DNA of 10,308 nucleotides from Saprospiraceae bacterium (GTDB lineage Bacteria; Bacteroidota; Bacteroidia; Chitinophagales; Saprospiraceae): contig JAEUUM010000080.1 of the NCBI GenBank assembly GCA_016787375.1, forward strand, positions 1 to 10,308, read 5' to 3'. The position numbers were made by a program, and so were the translations under genes. The notes under the pieces are model-generated. The model searched no databases and was not told the origin of the DNA. It worked only from the letters and a program-made list of their open reading frames with translations. Below, piece by piece: positions 1 to 6,833 of this stretch. Position 1 is the first letter of the stretch. Each line of letters opens with the position of its first letter.

Positions 1-284
1 CCAAGCTGGTCATTCTCAAAGTTTAATCCAACGCCTGAAATACCCGCGATGAGAGGTGAATTAATGGAAATTTGCTGGTACGACGGGCTCCCATTGATCC
101 CTGACCACTGATTCCTGAAGATACCGGTTGCTGTCAGTTCAGGCTCAATACCCGCATAGGCCGGATTAAATAAGTGTTTATCAAAATGAAACAATGTATA
201 CTGCGTTGCTTGTTGTGCCGGTAAGTTCAGGCAAGTGCAAACAACTACACAAATCGCAAGTACATGCTTTATTTTTTGTTTCAT
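1..284 (-). CDS. PorP/SprF-family type IX secretion membrane protein (5' part only)
   Basis: The visible 94 codons start at an ATG at 284-282, and the rest lies beyond the left edge. Residues 1-23 form a signal peptide: MKQKIKH, then a hydrophobic stretch (VLAICVVVC), with a likely signal peptidase I cleavage after LPA before QQ. The mature start has the PorP/SprF signature: QYTLFHFDKHLFNPAYAG at 28-45, RNQWSGINGSP at 57-67, then NSPL and GVGLNFENDQLG. Family members are outer-membrane beta-barrel proteins. They are associated with T9SS and gliding, where PorP/SprF paralogues are thought to pair with particular secreted surface adhesins. The role of this copy is inferred from family only. Its ATG overlaps the TGA of the upstream DUF255 gene (ATGA), so it is probably translated from the same mRNA. 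The gene is truncated by the window, not broken. Confidence 0.85.
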   Translation of the reverse strand, partial: MKQKIKHVLAICVVVCTCLNLPAQQATQYTLFHFDKHLFNPAYAGIEPELTATGIFRNQWSGINGSPSYQQISINSPLIAGISGVGLNFENDQL

Positions 285-2341
285 GATTGATTCTTCAATA
301 ATTCACATAATTCCTTAATACTACTAACGGGTTTGTAGCAATTAAAGTCTTTACACAAATATATTAAGCTTTGCTCAGACTTTTCTTTATTTAACAACAT
401 TGGCCAATTGGTGCTTTCCAAATTTGTTTTCATGATGATGCGACCGGAACTGTAGATGGTATTAATTTCTTCAAACAATGTATCTTGATCTTTACCATCA
501 ACCACAATTTCCTCTAAACCCATCTGTAAGAGCAACTTATTTTTTGCCCAATATCCAAAAGAACTTGGATAGAGCGAAACAGACTTATCAACAGCTTTTA
601 GCATTCTAACTGCCATTTCAGTGTATTTATTTTCATCAAATATGGTTCCTGAAATCAATAAACATCTGCACATTACTGCGTTGCCACTTGGTGTAGCATT
701 GTCAAAAAGTTCTTTTTTCCGAAGAATGATATCTGTTTGTTGGTCGGAGGTATAATAAAATAATCCATCATTTTTGTCGTAGAACCCCTCAATTGTATAA
801 TCTATATAATTTTTAGCCTCAATCAAATATTTTTCAGCTTGAGTAGCTTGAAACAAAATTAGAAGAGACTCTATGTAAAAAGCGTAATCATCCAACATAC
901 CGCAAATAGAGGCATCGCCATTCTTGAAAGAATGCATCAGGCTGCCATCAGAATTTTGGAAAAAAGATTTTACTTTTTGCTGTTGTTCAATTGCTATTTC
1001 AATATACGGTTTATGTTGAAGTGCCATACCGGCTTCTGAGTATGCTGATATCATCAGTGCATTCCATGCAAGTAATATTTTGTCATCAAGACCCGGCCGG
1101 ATTCGTTGATTTCTGAAGTTTAGTAAGATTTTTTTGCATTTTTTAATGGTCTCAAGAGTGTTAGGGATATCTAAATCTCTAATCTTACAGTAGTTTTCAA
1201 GAGATTCTGACAAATTTAGTATGTTAGAATGCTCCCAGTTTCCTGCTTCAGTGACATTGTAAATTTCACAAAACAAAGGCGCGTCGTCTCCAAGTATTTT
1301 TTCGATTTCTGTCTTTTGCCAAACATAAAATTTGCCTTCAACTCCCTCAGAATCCGCATCGATTGCCGAATAAAATCCACCTTCAGGATGCATCATTTCA
1401 CTTTGTATGAAGTTCATGGTCTCATGAATAGCTCTCCCCACCTCTTGATCTTTGGTCAACCTAAAAAGATCGGCCATACTTTTGATTAAAAGGGCATTGT
1501 CATAGAGCATTTTCTCAAAATGTGGAACCAACCATGCAGAATCAGTTGAGTACCTTGCAAAACCACCCCCTATTTGATCATAAATTCCTCCTCTTACCAT
1601 TTTTTTAATCGAAAGCAGTGCGTGGCTGAGTGCGGGTTTATTGCCAAAAGCATAAAAAATGCTCATTAGGAAGTCGATGGTTTTCGTTTGAGGGAACTTT
1701 GGTGCACCACCAAAACCTCCATCTATTTTGTCAAATTGTTCTTCAATTTTGTAAAATAATTTTGAGATATCTGATTCTTTTTCAGGAGACAATACATTGG
1801 AATTTATCTCTGAAATGAACCTTTTTTCATTCCCTTTAATTGATAGAGTTAATTTGGTCGCTTGCTCAATAACTGTCTCACGTTGCTGTTGGTAAGCTCT
1901 TGCAATATTCACCAAAACCTGACGCCAGGTTGCCCGGCCATACCATTCATCGGATGGGAAATAAGTACCTCCGTAAAAAGGGCGTCCGTCCGGCAACAAA
2001 AAACAATTCAATGGCCAACCTCCTGATCCGGTTAGTATCTGTACAGCCTCCATATATATCATATCTATATCAGGACGCTCTTCTCTGTCAACTTTGATAT
2101 TGATAAATAATTCATTCATGAGTGAAGCTATGGATGGGTCTTCAAATGACTCCCGCTCCATTACATGACACCAATGGCAAGTTGAATATCCAATACTTAC
2201 CAATATTGGTTTATCCTCTTTTACTGCCTTTGCCAAAGTCTCAGGTTTCCATGCATGCCAATTTACCGGGTTATGAGCATGTTGTAAAAGGTAAGGACTT
2301 GTTTCGTGAATAAGATCATTAGTATATGTTTCACTTGCCAT
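281..2341 (-). CDS. DUF255 thioredoxin-domain protein (SPATA20/YyaL-like)
   Basis: This 686-residue protein matches the usual length and layout of the DUF255/SPATA20 family. A thioredoxin-like domain occupies about residues 5-170. It contains SPYLLQHAHNPVNW, the redox-type motif C55-H-W-C58, FINIKVDREERPDID, GGWPLN and GGTYFP. An alpha-barrel region resembling (alpha/alpha)6 glycosidase or epimerase folds follows. Its signatures are GGFGGAPKFP (208-217), YDQIGGGFARYSTD (254-267), PHFEKMLYDNALL (273-285), DADSEGVEGKFYVW (328-341), DDK (419-421) and WNALM (426-430), with a DNATPSGNAV motif further on. There is no signal peptide, so the protein is probably cytoplasmic. The family is widespread but its biochemical role is not settled, and I assign no substrate. 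The ATG start fits the conserved N-terminus. The gene lies 55 bp after the M16 peptidase gene on the same strand, and its stop overlaps the start of the PorP/SprF gene, which suggests one operon. Confidence 0.93.
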   Translation of the reverse strand: MASETYTNDLIHETSPYLLQHAHNPVNWHAWKPETLAKAVKEDKPILVSIGYSTCHWCHVMERESFEDPSIASLMNELFINIKVDREERPDIDMIYMEAVQILTGSGGWPLNCFLLPDGRPFYGGTYFPSDEWYGRATWRQVLVNIARAYQQQRETVIEQATKLTLSIKGNEKRFISEINSNVLSPEKESDISKLFYKIEEQFDKIDGGFGGAPKFPQTKTIDFLMSIFYAFGNKPALSHALLSIKKMVRGGIYDQIGGGFARYSTDSAWLVPHFEKMLYDNALLIKSMADLFRLTKDQEVGRAIHETMNFIQSEMMHPEGGFYSAIDADSEGVEGKFYVWQKTEIEKILGDDAPLFCEIYNVTEAGNWEHSNILNLSESLENYCKIRDLDIPNTLETIKKCKKILLNFRNQRIRPGLDDKILLAWNALMISAYSEAGMALQHKPYIEIAIEQQQKVKSFFQNSDGSLMHSFKNGDASICGMLDDYAFYIESLLILFQATQAEKYLIEAKNYIDYTIEGFYDKNDGLFYYTSDQQTDIILRKKELFDNATPSGNAVMCRCLLISGTIFDENKYTEMAVRMLKAVDKSVSLYPSSFGYWAKNKLLLQMGLEEIVVDGKDQDTLFEEINTIYSSGRIIMKTNLESTNWPMLLNKEKSEQSLIYLCKDFNCYKPVSSIKELCELLKNQS

Positions 2342-2357
2342 AGGAAGTAAGTAAATG

Positions 2358-2378
2358 ACTTGATTCTCAGAATCAAGT
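2358..2378. repeat. Perfect 21-bp palindrome between the peptidase and DUF255 genes
   Basis: ACTTGATTCT, a central C, then AGAATCAAGT: ten complementary bases on each side of one unpaired base. It lies 18 nt after the M16 stop codon and 16 nt before the DUF255 start codon on the minus strand. As RNA it could form a hairpin of about eight base pairs with a short loop. As DNA it could be a site for a dimeric regulator. No T-run follows on either strand, so it is not a standard intrinsic terminator. Its function is unknown. Confidence 0.7.
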
Positions 2379-2396
2379 GAGATAAATTAATGGATT

Positions 2397-3653
2397 TTAG
2401 TTTGGTTCAAGTATTTTATCGTTCGGCAAATACACAAGAACATTGCATCTTTGTTTTTGCAAAATTTCACATGCTGCTTTTTTGATCTCCTCCGGGGTAA
2501 CTTCATTGTAATAATCAAACTCTGTATTTATAAGATCCGGTTCTCCCAAAAGTTCATAATACGCTAAATTGATGGCTTTATTCAATATACTGGTCTCAGA
2601 AAACGCATTAGAGGTTTCAAGCTTGCGTTTGAGCTTAATCAATTCGTTGTTGTCTACCAATTCTTGTTGTATCAATTCTATTTCCCTCCAAATTGCTGCC
2701 TCCGCAATTTCGACAGTAACTCCATCAGCAGGCCTGCCTTCTATCACAAACAGACCAGGTTCGATCGACCCTGTTATATAAGCATCAATATAGCTGAATA
2801 ACTTTTGTTCTCTTAAAAGTTTGTCGTACAACCTTGATGATGAGCCATCACCTAATACATCTGATAGTAAATCAATCGCATAAAAATCCGGATGCATCCT
2901 TCCCGGCATTTTAAAAGTCATGTATAGACTCGCTGCCGGCACATAGGAATATTGAACTTTTCTTTGTGGAATAGTTTGCTCTTTTTCGGTGGGTAGTGAC
3001 CTTTGATTTTTATTGCCGGGTTCAATATCTCCAAACCATTTTTGAACCAAACCAAGAGCAAATTCATATTCAAATGGCCCTGCAAGAACCAGAATTGCAT
3101 TTGATGGGCAATAATATTTTTCAAAAAAAACCTTTACATCTTCAGCTTTGGCCTCTTCAATATGAGAAGGTTCCAGACCAATGGTTGGCCAACGGTAAGG
3201 ATGAACTTTGTAGTTCATATCAGACAAATGATGCCATGCGTCGCCGTAAGGTTGATTGAGGCAAGTTTCTTTAAATTCCTCAACCACAACTTTTCTCTGA
3301 ACATCAAGTGATCGTTTACTGAAAGCCAGCGACAACATTCGGTCTGATTCCAGCCAAAGCACTGTTTCGAGATTTTCGATTGGCACAGTGTCATAAAAAT
3401 TGGTAATATCACCATTTGTAAATGCATTATTTTCTCCACCTGCGTTGTGTAAAGGTGTGTCAAAATCCTTGATGTTGATTGAACCACCAAACATCAAATG
3501 TTCAAACAAATGGGCAAAACCTGTTTTGTCGGGCATTTCATCTTTGGAGCCTACGTTATATAGAATATTAACAGCCGCAAGTGGTGTTGTATAATCTTGA
3601 TGCAAAACAACTCTAAGTCCGTTTTTAAGCAAAAATCGACGATATTGTATCAA
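2397..3653 (-). CDS. M16 family zinc metallopeptidase (insulinase/processing-peptidase-like)
   Basis: This 418-residue protein has the size of a single-chain M16B peptidase. The inverted zinc motif H48-L-F-E51-H52 lies in TGFAHLFEHLMFGGS. The third metal ligand would be a glutamate in VVVEEFKE (125 or 126), with the usual spacing of about 74 residues. The second half carries SSSRLYDKLLREQ, where R281 and Y288, seven apart, fit the R/Y pair that lines the active site across the M16B dimer. Zinc and R/Y motifs on one chain suggest a homodimer; this is inference. HPYRWPTIG (151-159) is also typical. No signal peptide or membrane segment is seen, so it is probably cytoplasmic. The start is TTG: an in-frame TAA lies five codons upstream, the next Met (residue 40) would delete conserved sequence, and the MIQY...LKNGLRV beginning resembles family N-termini. 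It leads the leftward gene group. Specific substrates cannot be told. Confidence 0.92.
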   Translation of the reverse strand: MIQYRRFLLKNGLRVVLHQDYTTPLAAVNILYNVGSKDEMPDKTGFAHLFEHLMFGGSINIKDFDTPLHNAGGENNAFTNGDITNFYDTVPIENLETVLWLESDRMLSLAFSKRSLDVQRKVVVEEFKETCLNQPYGDAWHHLSDMNYKVHPYRWPTIGLEPSHIEEAKAEDVKVFFEKYYCPSNAILVLAGPFEYEFALGLVQKWFGDIEPGNKNQRSLPTEKEQTIPQRKVQYSYVPAASLYMTFKMPGRMHPDFYAIDLLSDVLGDGSSSRLYDKLLREQKLFSYIDAYITGSIEPGLFVIEGRPADGVTVEIAEAAIWREIELIQQELVDNNELIKLKRKLETSNAFSETSILNKAINLAYYELLGEPDLINTEFDYYNEVTPEEIKKAACEILQKQRCNVLVYLPNDKILEPN

Positions 3654-3673
3654 AAGAATAATTTTTTAATAAG

Positions 3674-3707
3674 CAAATGTAATTGCAAACGAAGCTAAAA
3701 TGTTCAA
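3674..3707 (-). promoter_or_regulatory. Putative promoter of the M16 peptidase gene
   Basis: On the minus strand, TACATTTG (3681-3674) matches the Bacteroidota -7 consensus TAnnTTTG exactly. A TTG at 3707-3705 lies 23 bp upstream, at the long end of the allowed spacing. Transcription would begin near 3670, giving a leader of about 17 nt before the TTG start codon. The call rests on motif match only, and the -33 element is weak. Confidence 0.35.
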
Positions 3708-3737
3708 CTAATAAAATAAATTAAGTCTTAAGATGTT

Positions 3738-3766
3738 TTTGTCAGCCACAAAACATTGTAACTTTA
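3738..3766 (+). promoter_or_regulatory. Putative promoter of the methylmalonyl-CoA mutase gene
   Basis: TTTG (3738-3741, at the end of a T-run), 17 bp, then TAACTTTA (3759-3766). The last element differs from the Bacteroidota -7 consensus TAnnTTTG only in its final base. Transcription would begin near 3770. This leaves a leader of about 15 nt to the ATG at 3785, or about 39 nt to the in-frame ATG at 3809. Confidence 0.4.
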
Positions 3767-3784
3767 TCACAAATTTGGTAAGAG

Positions 3785-5911
3785 ATGGTGGTTTTTCCTG
3801 AGAAATTAATGCGAAATCTTAATTTCAAGAATTTCGGGTCCGAAGAAATTCAACGTATTCCAACAGCAGAAGGAATTGAAATTCCAAAGACTATGGATGC
3901 TACAAAAATTAAGAGTGGAGGACTTGAGAATTATGGTGCCGGAAGAGCTCCTTTCCTGAGAGGGCCTTATGCAAGTATGTACACACAGCGACCTTGGACA
4001 ATCAGGCAATATGCCGGATTTTCAACTGCAGAGGACAGCAATGAATTTTACAAAAAAAATCTGGCAGCCGGACAAAAAGGTCTTTCAGTTGCTTTTGACC
4101 TTGCTACACACAGAGGCTACGACAGCGATCACCCAAGAGTGAAAGGTGATGTTGGTAAAGCAGGAGTTGCCATAGACTCAGTTGAAGACATGAAAATACT
4201 ATTTTCTGGCATTCCTCTTGAGGAAATGTCAGTGAGCATGACCATGAATGGAGCTGTGATTCCCATTTTAGCCTTTTACATTGTCGCTGCTGAAGAGCAA
4301 GGTGTTGCCCCGAACCAGCTGAGTGGTACGATTCAGAATGATATTTTGAAGGAATTCATGGTCCGCAATACTTATATTTACCCTCCTGCTCCATCGATGC
4401 GAATTATAGCAGACATTTTTGCCTATACTTCACAAAAAATGCCAAAGTTCAATTCAATCAGCATAAGTGGCTATCACATGCAAGAAGCAGGAGCAACTGC
4501 CGATATCGAGCTTGCTTACACCCTGGCTGATGGGCTTGAGTACATTAAAACGGGTATTGCAGCAGGAATGAATATTGATGAATTTGCACCCAGACTTTCT
4601 TTTTTTTGGGGTATTGGCATGAATCATTTCATGGAAATAGCTAAAATGAGAGCGGCTAGATTACTTTGGGCTGAAATTGTTGGCCAGTTTGACCCAAAAG
4701 ATGAAAAATCACTCGCTCTGAGGACCCATTGTCAAACCTCCGGCTGGAGTCTTACAGAGCAAGATCCATATAATAATGTAGCCCGTACTTGTATTGAGGC
4801 TATGGCTGCGATATTTGGAGGCACCCAATCATTGCATACAAATGCACTCGACGAGGCGATTGCTTTGCCAACTGATTTCTCAGCAAGGATTGCACGTGAA
4901 ACCCAAATTTACCTCCAAAACGAAACAAATATTTGTAAAGCAGTAGATCCGTGGGGTGGATCATACTATGTTGAGTACCTGACAGAACAACTAATAACAA
5001 AAGCCAGAATTTTGATGCAAGAAATTGAAGATTTGGGAGGCATGGCAAAAGCAATCGAAGCAGGAGTACCTAAAATGAGAATCGAAGAAGCGGCAGCAAA
5101 AAAACAAGCTCGAATAGATTCAGGACAAGACAAAATAATCGGAGTAAACATTTTTAATAAACAAGGGGAATCAGATATTGAAATACTAGAAGTTGATAAC
5201 AGTATTGTTCGGGAAAACCAAATTAAGAGGTTGGAGCATGTCAGAAAAACAAGAAACACAGAAAATGTAAAATCTGCGTTGGATAAACTTACCGAAATTG
5301 CGAAATCCGGAGAAGGAAATTTATTGGAACAAGCAATTATAGCCGCACGTGAGCGAGCAACTTTAGGTGAAATTTCCGATGCACTTGAGTCTGCTTTCAA
5401 ACGATACAATGCTAATGTTCGTTCGATTGCAGGTGTATATGTAAAAGAAATAAAAATGGATCAATTGTATCAGCAAGCGCACCAGCTTGTTTTGAAATTC
5501 GAAAAACAAGAAGGACGAAGACCAAGAATAATGGTTGCCAAGTTGGGACAAGATGGCCATGACCGCGGTGCTAAAGTAATAGCAACTGCATTTGCAGATC
5601 TTGGGTTTGATGTAGATATTGGTCCTCTTTTTCAAACACCCCAAGAAGCAGCAAAGCAAGCTGCAGAAAATGACGTCCATATACTAGGCATTTCATCTTT
5701 AGCTGCAGGACACAAAACACTGGTTCCGGAAACCATTGAAGCTCTTAAGAAACTTGGTCGTGAAGATATTCTGGTAATTGTGGGTGGTGTGATTCCCTCT
5801 CAGGATTATGATTATCTTTTTGAAAAAGGTGTTGCAGGTATTTTTGGTCCGGGTACCGTTATTGCCAAGGCAGCTGCAAATATTCTGGAGTTGTTTTTGA
5901 CAGCCAAGTAG
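3785..5911 (+). CDS. scpA: Methylmalonyl-CoA mutase, large (catalytic, B12-binding) subunit
   Basis: The enzyme interconverts (R)-methylmalonyl-CoA and succinyl-CoA using adenosylcobalamin, linking propionyl-CoA metabolism to the TCA cycle. The 708 residues cover the whole catalytic subunit. A TIM-barrel catalytic domain (about 25-545) carries RPWTIRQYAGFST, FDLATHRGYDSD, SMTMNGAV and GTIQNDILKEFMVRNTY. A cobalamin domain (about 570-700) carries D590-G-H592-D-R-G595 (lower-ligand histidine H592), SSLAAGH and VGGVIP. Y76 (IRQY), R194 (MVRN) and H231 (SGYH) correspond to Y89, R207 and H244 of the Propionibacterium enzyme. The Tyr/Arg pair marks methylmalonyl-CoA rather than isobutyryl-CoA mutases, which have Phe/Gln. 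The start is uncertain: the ATG at 3809 would give MRNLNFKNFG and removes eight residues with no family similarity. No small-subunit, epimerase or MeaB-like gene is adjacent. Confidence 0.96.
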   Translation: MVVFPEKLMRNLNFKNFGSEEIQRIPTAEGIEIPKTMDATKIKSGGLENYGAGRAPFLRGPYASMYTQRPWTIRQYAGFSTAEDSNEFYKKNLAAGQKGLSVAFDLATHRGYDSDHPRVKGDVGKAGVAIDSVEDMKILFSGIPLEEMSVSMTMNGAVIPILAFYIVAAEEQGVAPNQLSGTIQNDILKEFMVRNTYIYPPAPSMRIIADIFAYTSQKMPKFNSISISGYHMQEAGATADIELAYTLADGLEYIKTGIAAGMNIDEFAPRLSFFWGIGMNHFMEIAKMRAARLLWAEIVGQFDPKDEKSLALRTHCQTSGWSLTEQDPYNNVARTCIEAMAAIFGGTQSLHTNALDEAIALPTDFSARIARETQIYLQNETNICKAVDPWGGSYYVEYLTEQLITKARILMQEIEDLGGMAKAIEAGVPKMRIEEAAAKKQARIDSGQDKIIGVNIFNKQGESDIEILEVDNSIVRENQIKRLEHVRKTRNTENVKSALDKLTEIAKSGEGNLLEQAIIAARERATLGEISDALESAFKRYNANVRSIAGVYVKEIKMDQLYQQAHQLVLKFEKQEGRRPRIMVAKLGQDGHDRGAKVIATAFADLGFDVDIGPLFQTPQEAAKQAAENDVHILGISSLAAGHKTLVPETIEALKKLGREDILVIVGGVIPSQDYDYLFEKGVAGIFGPGTVIAKAAANILELFLTAK

Positions 5912-6021
5912 ATACTAGTAGATAAAATTGTGTGTATTATTCACTTTTTAGCAAAATAAGAAGATTGATTAAAGTATTATTAGAATCCTAAAAGCTTCAA
6001 ATAAACTATTTTGATTTTGCT

Positions 6022-6699
6022 TTAACTTGACAAACTGCGAACGCAGGTATAAATGTCAATAACATTTGTAGTTTCTGACATTTTGTTGGTTATTTTATTC
6101 TTTTTTATTCTATAATCCTCCTGATCTAATTTCTCAAAAAAACTTTTTGCAGCACCTCTCGAAGGGTCAGAGAGCAAAAGCAAGCCGCCATATTTGAGCA
6201 TTTTATTAAAAAATTCAATTAAAGGCCCATGATTGGTTTTGTCATACAAAACGTCAGCACCTATTATTACATCAAATTGTTTGCCTTGAGGTGGATGGTT
6301 CCAATCGATGATTTGCACATTTGGCTCATCATCAAAGTTTTGCTCCCAGTTTTTAGCAGCTACACCAACCGCTTCCTGGAGGTAATCAGTCAATAAAACC
6401 CGCCCGCCTGCCAATTTTGCTGAAATACCTGCTAATCCAAGACCACAACCAATTTCAAGTACCTCTTTGTTCAATACCAAGCTTGGGTTTTCCATCAGGT
6501 AAGAGCTCATAGCCATAGAAGCCGGCCATAATTCTGCCCAATAAGGAATTCTTTCAGTTTTTACGTCCTCATGCGAAGTGCCCTTCTCTAGCAATTGATC
6601 AAACAAGACCTCCGGATTAATCACTTTGTTTAATCTGATTTGCTTGTCACCACACTTCAATTCAAAAAGTTCAGTTTCGAAATGGTAAGATTTGTCCAT
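6022..6699 (-). CDS. Class I SAM-dependent methyltransferase, lysine-methyltransferase (METTL/Methyltransf_16) type
   Basis: This 225-residue protein has a Rossmann-fold methyltransferase core. The SAM-binding glycine loop is LEIGCGLGLAG (81-91). An acidic residue ending strand 2 lies in LLTDY (D105), followed by D132-W133 and the post-IV region GADVLYD (147-153). The N-terminal YWAELWPAS segment (53-61) is characteristic of the family that includes eukaryotic METTL20-like protein lysine methyltransferases and the annotated nicotinamide N-methyltransferase-like proteins. Transfer of a methyl group from SAM to a protein side chain is therefore the best guess, but the substrate is not visible. 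No signal peptide is seen, so it should be cytoplasmic. It is monocistronic in this window: convergent with the mutase gene (110-bp gap) and divergent from thrS (134-bp gap). The ATG start at 6699 fits the family N-terminus. Confidence 0.85.
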   Translation of the reverse strand: MDKSYHFETELFELKCGDKQIRLNKVINPEVLFDQLLEKGTSHEDVKTERIPYWAELWPASMAMSSYLMENPSLVLNKEVLEIGCGLGLAGISAKLAGGRVLLTDYLQEAVGVAAKNWEQNFDDEPNVQIIDWNHPPQGKQFDVIIGADVLYDKTNHGPLIEFFNKMLKYGGLLLLSDPSRGAAKSFFEKLDQEDYRIKKNKITNKMSETTNVIDIYTCVRSLSS

Positions 6700-6718
6700 C
6701 TTCTTGAAATCAATTTGC

Positions 6719-6755
6719 CAAAAATAATAAAAACCTACAACACTTCCCTGCCAAA
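6719..6755 (-). promoter_or_regulatory. Possible promoter of the methyltransferase gene
   Basis: On the minus strand, TATTTTTG (6726-6719) matches TAnnTTTG. The nearest TTTG upstream (6755-6752) is 25 bp away, slightly too far for a good -33 element. The predicted transcript would start near 6715 with a leader of about 16 nt. The region is AT-rich, so a chance match is quite possible. Confidence 0.28.
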
Positions 6756-6772
6756 TTACGTATAAGCCAATA

Positions 6773-6797
6773 TTGTTTCAGAGTTTATTTAACTTTG
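6773..6797 (+). promoter_or_regulatory. Putative thrS promoter (-7 element)
   Basis: TAACTTTG at 6790-6797 is an exact match to the Bacteroidota -7 consensus. The nearest upstream TTG (6773-6775) is only 14 bp away, so the -33 element is poor. Transcription would start near 6801, giving a leader of about 33 nt before the ATG at 6834. This is too short to hold a T-box or comparable riboswitch. Confidence 0.4.
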
Positions 6798-6833
6798 CAA
6801 CTCCAAATAAATACAACCGATTAATTAAAGTTT

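Noticed and set aside
1229..2313. Several 60-86 codon plus-strand frames opposite the DUF255 gene.
   Set aside because: They are shadow frames of a well-supported gene, with no family similarity and no promoter-like context.
3785..3808. First eight codons of the mutase frame as certain coding sequence.
   Set aside because: I kept the longer frame as annotated, but the ATG at 3809 is an equally good or better start. Neither has a Shine-Dalgarno sequence to decide it.
4966..5680. Long antisense open frames (147 and 105 codons) opposite the mutase gene.
   Set aside because: They mirror a highly conserved coding region, have low-complexity Ser/Cys/Phe-rich translations, and show no recognisable domain.
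5907..5924. Direct repeat AGTAGATA, two copies with a 10-base period, across the mutase stop codon.
   Set aside because: Two short copies only, with no associated duplication or element. Probably chance.
5950..6021. Inverted repeat AGCAAAAT ... ATTTTGCT in the gap between the mutase and methyltransferase genes.
   Set aside because: The arms are only eight AT-rich bases separated by 56 bases. This is expected by chance in AT-rich DNA and is not a convincing terminator.
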